Below, piece by piece: positions 1 to 8,540 of a stretch of DNA of 64,000 nt. The position numbers and the translations under genes are program-made. This DNA is from Treponema sp. (GTDB lineage Bacteria > Spirochaetota > Spirochaetia > Treponematales > Treponemataceae), in the NCBI GenBank assembly GCA_017553635.1, contig JAFZKN010000012.1, forward strand, positions 1 to 64,000, given 5' to 3'. The first letter of the stretch is position 1, and each line of letters begins with the position of its first letter. The notes under the pieces are model-generated. The model was not told the DNA's origin. It did no database searches and saw nothing but the letters and a program-made list of their open reading frames with translations.

Positions 1-138
1 ATCGTCTTCTGCATATAAAAAAGGTGAAAAGCTTAATGCATACATCACGAGCATACAGAGTGCTTTAAATCTTCTTGAATAATTCTGTTCATTCTTTTCA
101 TTAACAATGTTTAAAATTTTTTCTCTACTGCTTTTCAT
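1..138 (-). CDS. N-terminal part of an exported protein, cut by window edge
   Basis: An open frame starts at an ATG at 138 and runs without a stop to base 1, giving 46 residues. The product begins MKSSREKILN and has a charged N-region, a hydrophobic stretch at about residues 26-41 (ALCMLVMYALSFSPFL) and a likely signal peptidase I site after LYA (residue 43), followed by acidic residues. A GGAG ribosome binding site lies 7 bases upstream of the ATG. It sits 14 bases after the stop of the lipoprotein gene at 153-833 and is probably cotranscribed with it. The N-region before the hydrophobic core is long for a signal peptide. The mature part lies outside the window, so no function can be given. 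Confidence 0.7.
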   Translation of the reverse strand, partial: MKSSREKILNIVNEKNEQNYSRRFKALCMLVMYALSFSPFLYAEDD

Positions 139-152
139 TCAGACTCTCCATT

Positions 153-833
153 TTACTTTCTGTATATTACCTTTACGCGTGAAATATCAAAATTATCAAA
201 CGGCGAAATGACTGCCGCATATCCCCACCAGGTTCCCTTAAATTCCGGATTCATATTATCAGTGTCAGAGAAATATGTTTCTTCTTCTCCGTTTAACAGC
301 AGCCTAAACTTATTCTTGTTTTCACCACTGGTCATATATTCGATTCTTATCCGATTTACTATGCCGCCGTTTCCTCCTGCAAGGTTACTCGTAAAAGTCC
401 AGTTCTGTATCATCTTAAACTCATTATTCTCGACCTTTCCGATGCAGTATTTCTGACAGCTGTTTATTAAAACTGTCATTAAATATTTCTTCCCATTTTT
501 CTCACCGCACAAAAAAACAACACCGTATCCGGCTTCTGTGTATCCGTACTCTTTGTTTACCCTGCACTCTACGGCTTCAAAAACATCAGATTTATTTTCA
601 TAAAGTTCAGTCCAGACTGTATAGCCTTCCTTTCTGATATATTTTTTATCGTTTACGTCAAAAACATACTCGCCGCTTTCTTCGTCCTCTACAAAAAGAT
701 CATCTTTTTTTTCAGAACCCGTGCCGCTTTCTGTCCCCGTTGTGCCGGCAGAATATGTACCTGCAGGAAGCGTACATGCTGTTATGAGTGAGGTAAAAAA
801 TAAGACTGAAATAATCTTTAAAAAACTTTTCAC
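153..833 (-). CDS. Predicted lipoprotein of unknown function
   Basis: 226 residues with a GTG start, chosen because GGTGG lies 5 bases upstream. The N-terminus is a lipoprotein signal: a hydrophobic segment ending in LITAC, with Cys20 as the lipidation site. A Gly/Ser/Thr-rich linker (about residues 24-42) follows, then an acidic stretch. The C-terminal part (about 60-226) is rich in beta-strand-like alternation and ends with a segment resembling the last strands of concanavalin A-like lectin domains (FDISRVKVIY). That resemblance is weak and from memory. It lies 13 bases after the stop of the lipoprotein at 847-1635 and upstream of the partial exported gene, so these three form one operon of surface proteins. 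Function unknown. Confidence 0.75.
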   Translation of the reverse strand: MKSFLKIISVLFFTSLITACTLPAGTYSAGTTGTESGTGSEKKDDLFVEDEESGEYVFDVNDKKYIRKEGYTVWTELYENKSDVFEAVECRVNKEYGYTEAGYGVVFLCGEKNGKKYLMTVLINSCQKYCIGKVENNEFKMIQNWTFTSNLAGGNGGIVNRIRIEYMTSGENKNKFRLLLNGEEETYFSDTDNMNPEFKGTWWGYAAVISPFDNFDISRVKVIYRK

Positions 834-846
834 TTTCCACCGCCCC

Positions 847-1635
847 TTACTGCAGTTTGCTTATATGTGCTAAAGCAATGTCATAGGTTACCATGTATAC
901 ACCTTCTGACAGCACGCAGCTTTTATCAAGTGAAAGCGAAAAGATTCTTTTCTGCCATACCGTGTCACTGTTTCGAAATTTTACCGATTGCGTAGGAAAC
1001 GGCACGGCAGGACATCCATCATCTACATACTCTATATATCTTCCTGATGACGAAGAAGGATTCTGCTGGGTTAATACAATCTCTGCCTGCATCTGCGGCG
1101 GAATGTTTACATAAAAATAATCTTCTTCAAATATTTCTGTCCCGTCACAGAATCTTCCGTAATACAAAACCATATTAGTTCTGTCAGAAAGTATTTCTAC
1201 GGCATCTTTTTTAAAATTATTCTTTAAAGTATCGTTTATTCTTGACGCACAATATCCGTAGCCTTTTTTCTCAGATATAAAGATTCTTTTCCCTCTTGTT
1301 TTATCAAGCCGGTAAAGATATCTTGTGCCTTCATTAATTTTTTCATCTATATAATTTAACCCGGTTCCTCTGTAGATTTCTTCAAACTGTGGATTTGTGG
1401 CATCTTCTGCGCGCATCAGAATATATTCATCTGCTCCTTCATCTTTATCCCAGCTTATGAATATTTTCTTTCTTTCGGAAAATGAGTCAACGACTGGTGC
1501 CTGGTCAAACGGGTCAGAATATGTTCTTAATAAAACATCTGCAATAGGATTTTCACATGATGTAAAAAGAGTGCATAAGAAAAATATACAGAAAAAAAGT
1601 GCGAAGGATTTTAGAATTTTATTTTGCGAGGACAA
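847..1635 (-). CDS. Predicted lipoprotein with fibronectin type III-like domain
   Basis: 262 residues. The start is a TTG at 1635; no ATG or GTG in frame would preserve the signal peptide, which ends in LFTSC with the lipidated Cys at residue 27. Residues about 48-118 look like one fibronectin type III domain (FISWDKDEGADEYILMRA, then YRGTGLNYIDEKINEGTRYLYRL), the usual pattern of a small adhesive or spacer domain. The remaining C-terminal half is not recognised. It is the first gene of a three-gene operon of exported proteins. No Shine-Dalgarno sequence is visible, and a -10 box lies only 13 bases upstream of the TTG, so the message probably has a very short leader. The promoter contains a run of eight G residues. 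Confidence 0.7.
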   Translation of the reverse strand: MSSQNKILKSFALFFCIFFLCTLFTSCENPIADVLLRTYSDPFDQAPVVDSFSERKKIFISWDKDEGADEYILMRAEDATNPQFEEIYRGTGLNYIDEKINEGTRYLYRLDKTRGKRIFISEKKGYGYCASRINDTLKNNFKKDAVEILSDRTNMVLYYGRFCDGTEIFEEDYFYVNIPPQMQAEIVLTQQNPSSSSGRYIEYVDDGCPAVPFPTQSVKFRNSDTVWQKRIFSLSLDKSCVLSEGVYMVTYDIALAHISKLQ

Positions 1636-1648
1636 ATATCGGGGTTGT

Positions 1649-1654
1649 ACTATA
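1649..1654 (-). promoter_or_regulatory. -10 box of the lipoprotein operon
   Basis: TATAGT on the minus strand. Transcription would start near 1642, only about 7 bases before the TTG start codon. The hexamer 17 bases upstream (1672-1677, AACATC) is a poor -35, so activity may depend on the G tract in the spacer or on an activator. Confidence 0.5.
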
Positions 1655-1662
1655 CATAAGTA

Positions 1663-1670
1663 CCCCCCCC
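1663..1670. repeat. Homopolymeric G8/C8 tract in promoter spacer
   Basis: Eight consecutive C on the plus strand (G on the coding strand), eight bases upstream of the TATAGT box and inside the -35/-10 spacer. Homopolymeric G tracts in promoters are known slipped-strand phase-variation elements in Treponema pallidum. Here that role is inferred from position only. Confidence 0.6.
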
Positions 1671-1880
1671 CTGATGTTTTTAGAATTCAAATGGATTTCT
1701 CCAAAAATACTGAACGTGCTTTCACACAAAAGATCAGCTCATACTTTTTTCTCTCTCATTTCTTTTCTAACATGGGATATCTGTGCTGTCAAGGGTCGAT
1801 ATTAATTTTTTTGAAATTTGTCTTAAATTTTTATACAAAAGAAGAAATAAAATATAATAGTATTCAACTAAATAGAACAA

Positions 1881-2765
1881 TCAGCCTTTAACCCCTTCAC
1901 TCAAAGCTTCTACCACTTTGTCGATGACACTGTCTGGAGTACTTGCCCCTGCTGTTATACCTACCGTGTCTAATGAGTAAAACTCATCCGGGATCTCGGA
2001 CGCATTTTCTATATGAACTGCTTTTGTCACATAAGATGAAGCTTTTTGATAAAGTCTTACCGTATTTGCAGATTTTTTCCCGCCGACAACAATTATTCCT
2101 TCTACTTTTCCCGAAAGCTTTTCCAAAGCTTCCTGTCTTTGTTTTGTTGCAGGGCAAATCGTATTTATTATTACAAGCTTGTTTTTTTTGCCGACGTTTT
2201 TCTCATCAAAAAAAGATTTAAAGCATTCAGAAATTCTTGCAAATTCCATTTCACTGAACGTTGTCTGACTCAAAAGCATGACTTTTTCAAAAGTACCTGT
2301 CTTTAAAACAAGCTGAGCTTCAGACAGGTTTTCTATACAGTAAAAATCACTTTCACAAAAGCCCCTTATTCCTTCTACTTCTGCATGACCTTTGTCGCCT
2401 GTAAGGAAGACCGTATAACCTTGCCTTGAAAATTCTTTTACACGGTTCTGGCTTACAGTTACACGTGGACATGTTGCATCAATTATAACTGTGTTTTTAT
2501 CTTCAAGGATTTTTTTAACGGAAGGTTTTACTCCATGAGCCCGTATTATAACTACACAGTTTTCTGTAAGCTTATCAATTGAACCTTCATCAATAATATT
2601 AAGACCTTTTGACGCAAGATCATCAAGCGCATTCTGGTTATGAATGAGCGGTCCGAGAGAGTATACCTTTTTATCCTTATATTCTCTAAGGGCAACTTCT
2701 GCACTTTCTACAGCGCGCCGCACACCCATGCAATAACCTAATGTATCTGCCTTAATAACATTCAT
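1881..2765 (-). CDS. ispH: 4-hydroxy-3-methylbut-2-enyl diphosphate reductase
   Basis: Last enzyme of the MEP isoprenoid pathway. It reduces HMBPP to isopentenyl and dimethylallyl diphosphate using a [4Fe-4S] cluster in the cytosol. The 294-residue product begins MNVIKADTLGYCMG; the first cluster cysteine is in GYCMG (residue 12), the second in DATCPRV, and the third in NTICPATK. The catalytic-Glu segment GHAEVEGI and the HNQ segment (LIHNQNAL) are also present. An in-frame upstream codon at 2804 would add 13 hydrophobic residues unlike the family, so ATG 2765 is chosen. It lies downstream of the secDF terminator and is probably transcribed separately, though no clear promoter was identified. 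Length is normal for a stand-alone IspH without an S1 domain. Confidence 0.95.
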   Translation of the reverse strand: MNVIKADTLGYCMGVRRAVESAEVALREYKDKKVYSLGPLIHNQNALDDLASKGLNIIDEGSIDKLTENCVVIIRAHGVKPSVKKILEDKNTVIIDATCPRVTVSQNRVKEFSRQGYTVFLTGDKGHAEVEGIRGFCESDFYCIENLSEAQLVLKTGTFEKVMLLSQTTFSEMEFARISECFKSFFDEKNVGKKNKLVIINTICPATKQRQEALEKLSGKVEGIIVVGGKKSANTVRLYQKASSYVTKAVHIENASEIPDEFYSLDTVGITAGASTPDSVIDKVVEALSEGVKG

Positions 2766-2832
2766 AATAAGTATTTTACATAAAAGTGAAGAAAAAATAA
2801 ACACTCATTTTTCTGCTGCCCATTTTTTAAAT

Positions 2833-2871
2833 AAAAGGCCTGCAGAAAGTTTTAACTTTTCTGCAGGCCTT
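2833..2871 (-). terminator. Rho-independent terminator after secF
   Basis: A near-perfect hairpin: an arm AAGGCCTGCAGAAAAG and its complement around a TTAA-type loop, then TTTTATTT on the minus strand. It lies about 30 bases past the secF stop and ends the yajC-secD-secF transcript. Confidence 0.85.
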
Positions 2872-2900
2872 GATTTAAATCGCCCTACTTCTAAACAATA

Positions 2901-3818
2901 TTAGAATGCAGATTTTGGTTCCGGTTTAGTAAATGCATGAAGACCAAATTCCGGCTTCCAGTTTTTACGGATGAGTGTGATAAATCCGCTTGAAATAAAT
3001 ACAGATGAATAACATCCGCTTATCAAACCGATTATCAATGCCCATGCAAAGTCATGGATCGCTCCATCTGTAAAGATGTAAAGAGAAACAACAGCGAATA
3101 ATGTTGTAACTGTTGTAATTACAGAACGGCTTAATGTATCACTCAAAGACTGATTGATAACATCTTTAAAACTCTGAACATCAAGAACCTGAATATTTTC
3201 ACGTACACGGTCAAGAATAACTACTGTATCGTTGATTGAGTAACCGATGATAGTTAAAACAGCAGCTATCGAGATTGTAGAAAATTCAACCTGGAAGAAT
3301 GCGAGGAACGAGAACATAATAAGCGCATCGTGCAAAAGAGCAATGATAGCACCTAATGCAAAGTCCCAGCGGAATCTGATGGATGCATAAATCCAGATAC
3401 ATAAAAGTGTTCCAAGCAAAAGGAGTACTGAAGAAAATGCGAGTGTTTTAGAAAGACTTGATCCGATAAAGTCTGTTTTCAATACATTTACAGAACCATA
3501 TGCTTTCTCCAAATCAGCAGTAATTCTTTCTGTTACATCATCTCCAGAAACTTCTGCTCCTACTCTAATCTGATATGCCTGCTCATCTCCCAGTCCAACC
3601 ATTTTAACAGCCACACCTGAGATTCCAGATAATACAACACGAACATCTTCTACAGCAGGTTTTGAAGAAATCTGAACTTCTTCAATATAACCAGGTTTAA
3701 AGTCGATTGAGAAATTAATTCCACGAGTAATAATAGAAATTACACCAACAACAATAAATACAAAACTTAAAACAGCTGCCGGAATAAAAAACTTTGTAAA
3801 TTCGATTCTCTTTTTCAT
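2901..3818 (-). CDS. secF: Protein translocase subunit SecF
   Basis: 305 residues. SecF forms a heterodimer with SecD in the inner membrane and uses the proton motive force to help pull preproteins through SecYEG. The first membrane helix is at about residues 10-33. A small periplasmic domain contains the family segment FSIDFKPGYIEEVQIS. Five further helices follow, with the conserved IIGYSINDTVVILDRVREN segment (about residues 190-208) and LSRSVITTVTTL. The ATG overlaps the secD stop by one base, so the two are translationally coupled. Gene order on the minus strand is yajC-secD-secF, the standard bacterial arrangement. Length is typical. Confidence 0.96.
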   Translation of the reverse strand: MKKRIEFTKFFIPAAVLSFVFIVVGVISIITRGINFSIDFKPGYIEEVQISSKPAVEDVRVVLSGISGVAVKMVGLGDEQAYQIRVGAEVSGDDVTERITADLEKAYGSVNVLKTDFIGSSLSKTLAFSSVLLLLGTLLCIWIYASIRFRWDFALGAIIALLHDALIMFSFLAFFQVEFSTISIAAVLTIIGYSINDTVVILDRVRENIQVLDVQSFKDVINQSLSDTLSRSVITTVTTLFAVVSLYIFTDGAIHDFAWALIIGLISGCYSSVFISSGFITLIRKNWKPEFGLHAFTKPEPKSAF

Positions 3819-5608
3819 TATTTAATCCTCCAGCTGATACTTACAGACTCTTTATTAAATACATCCGAATTAAAGTCAAACATAAGTCTTGATACGAACA
3901 AAGCAGTAAATACAGAAGAAACAACACCAATTGCAAGGCTTACTGCAAATCCCTGGATTGAACCTGTTCCGAGTACAGAAAGGAACAATGCAGCAATGAA
4001 TGTTGTGATGTTAGAGTCCATAATTGCCCAGAACGCACCGTCAAAGCCTGCTTCAATAGAAGCCCTGCGGCTCTTTCCGTTTCTGAGCTCTTCTTTTATA
4101 CGCTCAAAAATAATAACGTTAGCATCAACTGCCATACCGATTGTCAAAACCATACCGGCAATACTTGGCAATGTTAATGTAAGATTTAATGCAGAAAGAA
4201 TTGAGAACAGGAAGTAAAGGTTTAATACCTGTGCAACGATTGCATTAATACCAGCACCCTTATAATAAATAAGCATAAATACCATAATCAAAGCGAGACC
4301 GATTAAAAGTGCATTTTTACCCTGCTCAATTGAGATAGCTCCCAAAGAAGCTCCAATAACCTGCTGGCTTTCAATTTCAAGAGGAACATCAAGTGTTGCT
4401 GTTTCCAAAACCTTCTGAAGGTTTCTTGCTTCATCAACTCCAAATCCATCAACACGAACACGTGATCCGATGATTGCAGTCTTAATTACCGGTGCAGACT
4501 TAATTTTATTATCACTTACAATTGCAAGTCTCTTTCCTACATTCTTTGAAGTAAGATCACCGAAAATCTGAGAACCTTCTGTATCAAGAGTCAAGTCAAC
4601 ACCAATCTGTCCCATCTGGTCAGTAGATGTTGTTACATTAGTAACGTGCTTACCGTCAAGCGCAACCTGTTTTTTTATAACGAGATAACCTTTAAACTGA
4701 TCAAGACCGTATTCATCTTTTCCATATATTCCGAGAACTTCACAGTCATCAGGAAGAATAGAAGGATTAAGAAGTTTTCCATTTTCATCAAATGTTGTTG
4801 CAAGGTTTGAATAATAGTACTGTGTAAATGATTCTGTTGCTTCATCGTCTACAAGACGGAAGTTAAGAAGTCCAGATCCCATAACAATTGCATCCATTGA
4901 AGTTTCCTGACCTTCACCAGGAATTTCGATATAGATACGGTCTTCACCCTGCTGACGAATTACAGGTTCTGTCAAACCAAAACGGTCGATGCGGCTTGTA
5001 AGAACTTCAATTGCATTTGCCATTGCCTGCTGTTTAAACAAAGGAACTGTTTCCGGTTTAAGGTCTTTTCCTTTAGCTGCAACAGCTGCATCAAGATCAG
5101 CGCGAATGATTACGTTTACACCACCTGCAAGGTCGAGACCAAGCTTAACAGCGTTTGTGTAATTCTTTTTATCTTTTAAGATTTTTGATCTTATTCTTTC
5201 CTGAAATTTAGAAACAAGTTTATCATGAATTGCATTTGCAGCTTCTTTTCTCTGCTCAGCAGTATCCATATTGTATCCAAGACTAAATCCTTTCATCATT
5301 GCAGACATATTCATTTCTGCAGGAACTGCCGCATTGAATTTTTTATAATTCTTAACTGATTCTTTACAAAGCCAGTCATATTCTGCAGCAACAGGTGCAG
5401 ACGGGTTAGCTTTTACATCTGATTCCAATTTCTTTACTGAATCAACAGCATTTTTAATGGAATATTCCCTGATTTTTTCCAGTGAGCTCAACGCAATCTG
5501 CTGGGCATCTTTTGTAGTACGGAAGTACCAGTTTATAGAAGGCCACAAACAGTAAAGACACAAGCCTAAAACTGCAAGGATGATAAGAAAACGATTTCGT
5601 TTACTCAT
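3818..5608 (-). CDS. secD: Protein translocase subunit SecD
   Basis: 596 residues. Partner of SecF in the proton-driven stage of protein export. One N-terminal helix (about 7-27) is followed by a large periplasmic region. The P1 head includes LGLDLAGGVNVIIRAD at about 157-172, the equivalent of the family's DLRGG motif, and the segment LTSRIDRFGLTEPVIRQQG. The C-terminal half has five helices with the signature MAVDANVIIFERIKEELRNG. The extra N-terminal stretch (about 35-150), rich in Lys, Ala and Glu, is longer than in E. coli SecD and looks spirochaete-type. The gene starts 21 bases after yajC. Confidence 0.96.
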   Translation of the reverse strand: MSKRNRFLIILAVLGLCLYCLWPSINWYFRTTKDAQQIALSSLEKIREYSIKNAVDSVKKLESDVKANPSAPVAAEYDWLCKESVKNYKKFNAAVPAEMNMSAMMKGFSLGYNMDTAEQRKEAANAIHDKLVSKFQERIRSKILKDKKNYTNAVKLGLDLAGGVNVIIRADLDAAVAAKGKDLKPETVPLFKQQAMANAIEVLTSRIDRFGLTEPVIRQQGEDRIYIEIPGEGQETSMDAIVMGSGLLNFRLVDDEATESFTQYYYSNLATTFDENGKLLNPSILPDDCEVLGIYGKDEYGLDQFKGYLVIKKQVALDGKHVTNVTTSTDQMGQIGVDLTLDTEGSQIFGDLTSKNVGKRLAIVSDNKIKSAPVIKTAIIGSRVRVDGFGVDEARNLQKVLETATLDVPLEIESQQVIGASLGAISIEQGKNALLIGLALIMVFMLIYYKGAGINAIVAQVLNLYFLFSILSALNLTLTLPSIAGMVLTIGMAVDANVIIFERIKEELRNGKSRRASIEAGFDGAFWAIMDSNITTFIAALFLSVLGTGSIQGFAVSLAIGVVSSVFTALFVSRLMFDFNSDVFNKESVSISWRIK

Positions 5609-5629
5609 TTTTTATTGCTCCAATTTTTA

Positions 5630-6010
5630 TTAGTTTTCTTTTTTATTTTTTTTAGAAGTTTCTTTAGCCTTAGCAGCTTCTGCTTTAGCTTTTTCTTCTT
5701 CTTCGTTTACAACTTTTGCAATGGCAGTTTTTGTAAATTCAATTTTTGCATTCTCATCTACTTTAACAACGATAGAATTATCTTTAATAGAAGAAACAAC
5801 GCCATACATTCCACCATATGTTAAAATCTTGTCACCCTTTTTAAGAGCATCAAGCATTTTTTTTGCTTCATTTTCCTGTTTTTTCTGTGGACGGAAAATC
5901 AAAAAATAAAAAATGGCAATCATTGCCAAAACCATGATAAGAAAACTCGGCATCTGTCCACTTGGATCTCCTGCCGGAGCTGCTGTATCAAGAAAATTTA
6001 AAAACAACAT
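5630..6010 (-). CDS. yajC: Sec translocase accessory subunit YajC
   Basis: 126 residues. YajC is a small inner-membrane protein that copurifies with SecDF. One helix at about residues 24-42 (FLIMVLAMIAIFYFLIF) runs into the conserved RPQKKQENEAKKM motif. A compact domain with the KKGDKILTYGGMYGVV segment follows, where the family has a GD.V.T.GG motif. The C-terminal tail is very rich in Lys, Glu and Ala. AGGAAGGA lies 6 bases upstream of the ATG. It is the first of the three clustered sec genes, 63 bases after the TPR lipoprotein gene that precedes it on the same strand. Confidence 0.95.
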   Translation of the reverse strand: MLFLNFLDTAAPAGDPSGQMPSFLIMVLAMIAIFYFLIFRPQKKQENEAKKMLDALKKGDKILTYGGMYGVVSSIKDNSIVVKVDENAKIEFTKTAIAKVVNEEEEKAKAEAAKAKETSKKNKKEN

Positions 6011-6073
6011 ATAAATCCTTCCTGTAATTTTATGTTAAAAATATTAGTTCTGATAGAATATCATAGATTTTGT

Positions 6074-7864
6074 CTATTTGGCAAGGGTTTCAATTTCTTT
6101 ATTGAGGCGGATGTACTTTTCGTCGTTTGGATTAAGTGAAACTACCTGTTTAAGGTAATACTGAGCCTTTTTATAATCTCTTCTATAATAGTAAATCTGA
6201 TACATTCTGAACAAAGCGTCAGAATTACGGGGATTTGCGATTAAGCTTGAACGAAGGTCCGCAAGCTGAGCATTGTCTGTTCCCTGAAGAAAGCTTCTTT
6301 CATATAAAAGGTAACTTTTCATAAGAGAAGACGGATTCTGGCTAAGAAGGTTCTGTATAATACGCGAAGCAGCAGCCGTTCTTCCGGTTTTTCTCATCAC
6401 GTCTATATAAATCTGAATCGCAGCCGGATCAGACTGATTTTTTTCATAAACCGAAGATGCATATCTCCACGCTTCTTCATTATATCTTAATGCCAGACAG
6501 ATTTTAATATGAAGAAAAATTCCATCCTGAGGAATATATGTAAGCGCCATCATCTTTTTACTGAGTGTATATGCTGTCGAATAATTTTCGGCATTAAAAT
6601 ATGACTGCGCACTTACTTGAAGTGCTTTCTGGTTCTGCGGATCACCTTCGAGAATTATCGAAGCAAGCTCACCACCTGATTTACCATTTATCATTGCACC
6701 GGTTTCAGAAGAAAGCTGGGCAGCATAAAGAATTACATCTATATCATTAGGATAAAGGGCAAGTGCATGTTCAATTGTTGCAACTGCAGCATTAAGATTT
6801 TTGTTCCACTCTTTTTGAATTCTTGAACGAAGCAGAAGATATTCGTTTTTGTCCGGATAAGTTTTTGAATACACATCAAGAAGCGCAGACGCTTTAAGAT
6901 AATCTGCAGTTTCTACAAATACTTTTGCACGGAAAAGAATAAATTCAAGGTCAGAAGGATTCTGCTGTAAAACCAAAGAAGCATACTGTTCGGCTTTCTG
7001 ATAATCGTTCATCAAAAATGCTGTAGTCGCATAAAGCTTTAAGATTTTTACATCAGATGGAAATTGAATTACAAGCTTATCAAGAATGCTTTTTACCTGA
7101 TCATATTTCTTTAACTTTATAAGACAGTTTGCTTTTTCATAAAGGATTTCATAAACAATCGCATTAACTTCCGTTGCTTTATCAAAATAAGTAATTGCTT
7201 TATTATAATCACCCTTCTTAACATAAAGACGTCCAAGAAGATAATTACATATTACAGAATCCGGTTTTTTAGAAAGTGCAGTAATGAGAGTCTTTTCTGC
7301 ATCATCATAAAAATCTGTCTTTGCTGTCGGTGTACATAAAACAAGACAAGGAATTATGCATTCAAAAAAATCTCTCTGCTCAGTACCATATTCATAAATT
7401 CCTTTCTTGGCAGATTCAATCATTCCGATATAATTATTTGTCTTTTTAACTTCTGGAACATTATCCAAAGGTTTTTCCGATGGATAAGCAATTTTCATTA
7501 TTGCCTGAGCAATATTATAAAGAGTACTTTCATTTTCTGTATAATCAATCGGAGCTTTTCCGATTTTTGAAATTGAATTTCTTATTGTCTGAGGAGATCC
7601 AATCTGAATTCCGCTTAAGATTGAATTATCTATTGAAGAAAAATAAGATGCGTTTTTTTTAACTTCAACCTTAACAGGAGTTGCTTCTGAAAGGTCTACA
7701 GTTTTTTCTTCTTCTGGAGAATAAACCGAAGTCAAACTTTCTCCAGCGCCTTTCATAGTTTCATGCTCTGAACTTTTACATCCAAATGTTAAAGCAATCA
7801 AAGAAATGAGAAAACTAAAAATGTATATCGACAGTCTTTCGGTCTTATGACCCGTAAGCATCAA
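6074..7864 (-). CDS. TPR-repeat lipoprotein
   Basis: 596 residues. The N-terminal signal ends in LTFGC, so the protein is probably lipid-anchored at about residue 29. From about residue 175 to the end the sequence is a long array of tetratricopeptide repeats, for example YLLGRLYVKKGDYNKAITYF (about 206-225) and ALFRMYQIYYYRRDYKKAQY near the C-terminus, the kind of scaffold that binds other proteins. Its ATG overlaps the stop of the membrane protein gene at 7861-8442 by four bases (ATGA), so the two are coupled, and yajC-secD-secF follow in the same direction. A role in envelope assembly is plausible from context; no enzyme motif is visible. Confidence 0.85.
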   Translation of the reverse strand: MMLTGHKTERLSIYIFSFLISLIALTFGCKSSEHETMKGAGESLTSVYSPEEEKTVDLSEATPVKVEVKKNASYFSSIDNSILSGIQIGSPQTIRNSISKIGKAPIDYTENESTLYNIAQAIMKIAYPSEKPLDNVPEVKKTNNYIGMIESAKKGIYEYGTEQRDFFECIIPCLVLCTPTAKTDFYDDAEKTLITALSKKPDSVICNYLLGRLYVKKGDYNKAITYFDKATEVNAIVYEILYEKANCLIKLKKYDQVKSILDKLVIQFPSDVKILKLYATTAFLMNDYQKAEQYASLVLQQNPSDLEFILFRAKVFVETADYLKASALLDVYSKTYPDKNEYLLLRSRIQKEWNKNLNAAVATIEHALALYPNDIDVILYAAQLSSETGAMINGKSGGELASIILEGDPQNQKALQVSAQSYFNAENYSTAYTLSKKMMALTYIPQDGIFLHIKICLALRYNEEAWRYASSVYEKNQSDPAAIQIYIDVMRKTGRTAAASRIIQNLLSQNPSSLMKSYLLYERSFLQGTDNAQLADLRSSLIANPRNSDALFRMYQIYYYRRDYKKAQYYLKQVVSLNPNDEKYIRLNKEIETLAK

Positions 7865-8442
7865 TCCTCTCCGTCATCCTGGTCGTCAGAATCCTGAATA
7901 AAAGATTCCTGACACTTCTGGCTGTATAAATAATATGCAATCAGAATTAATCCTGCTGCAATTAAAATACTCGGCCACATATATGCAAAAAATTTTCTAA
8001 AAGGAACTTTTATAACATGAAATGAGAACAGTGAAAAAACTGTTCCGAGAAAAATCAGGACGATTGCCGGAATAAGATAAACGGTTCTTATTTTTTTAAA
8101 TCTAAGATAACCGCTTGGAATAAGTGTAATACCAAAGGCAATCATTAACAGAGGCCATACCTTTGTCATCTGAAACGGAATAAGCTTTGTTGTAAAAATT
8201 TCTGCAGCAACCGAATAGATAAAAAGATTTAAACCACCGTAAAGCAGAACTGGTTTAGAAAGAACGAGTGATACATAAATCAAAAAAGCAGAAAGACACA
8301 TTAAAACAAGAAAGAAAATAAAGAGAAAACCTTCTGCCTTTTTTGCTGGAATAATGAGTAAAAATGCAAGTCCCATAAGTACACACATAAAACCGATTGC
8401 AAGACTTGTTCGTAAAATTCTTTTTTCGTTTTTTTCCGGCAT
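7861..8442 (-). CDS. Multi-spanning membrane protein of unknown function
   Basis: 193 residues from ATG 8442, chosen over an in-frame GTG at 8451 because AGGTGG ends 5 bases before this ATG. The sequence has about six hydrophobic segments with repeated patterns WPLLMIAFGITLIPSGYL and WPSILIAAGLILIAYYL. This W-P-x-x-x-I-x-x-G repeat is seen in small bacterial membrane proteins of the LiaF/DUF5668-like type; the resemblance is from memory. The tail is strongly acidic (DSDDQDDGED). It is coupled by a four-base overlap to the following TPR lipoprotein gene and transcribed away from the gene at 8541. Confidence 0.75.
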   Translation of the reverse strand: MPEKNEKRILRTSLAIGFMCVLMGLAFLLIIPAKKAEGFLFIFFLVLMCLSAFLIYVSLVLSKPVLLYGGLNLFIYSVAAEIFTTKLIPFQMTKVWPLLMIAFGITLIPSGYLRFKKIRTVYLIPAIVLIFLGTVFSLFSFHVIKVPFRKFFAYMWPSILIAAGLILIAYYLYSQKCQESFIQDSDDQDDGED

Positions 8443-8505
8443 ATATTCCACCTGCTGATAAGATAATTCTGCGCTTCTTATAAGGATACTACAAAAACGG
8501 CAATC

Positions 8506-8534
8506 TTGCCAATAACAAAACAGTATGATAAAGT
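8506..8534 (+). promoter_or_regulatory. Promoter of the 8541 operon, predicted leaderless
   Basis: TTGCCA (8506-8511), 17-base spacer, TAAAGT (8529-8534). The ATG begins at 8541, seven bases after the -10 box, so the RNA should start on the start codon. There is no Shine-Dalgarno sequence. Confidence 0.6.
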
Positions 8535-8540
8535 AAAATT

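Larger units (their letters stand above)
1636..1880. other. Intergenic region with promoter of the 847-1635 operon
   Basis: These 245 bases separate ispH (minus strand, stop at 1881) from the first lipoprotein gene. They hold the minus-strand -10 box at 1649-1654 and the G8 tract at 1663-1670. No RNA gene, protein gene on either strand or hairpin terminator for ispH is evident; plus-strand open frames here run antisense into the lipoprotein gene and have no start signals. Confidence 0.5.

Noticed and set aside
1397..1891. Plus-strand open frame of 164 codons opposite the lipoprotein gene
   Set aside because: It lies antisense to a gene with a proper lipoprotein signal, has no ribosome binding site, and its product has no sensible composition.
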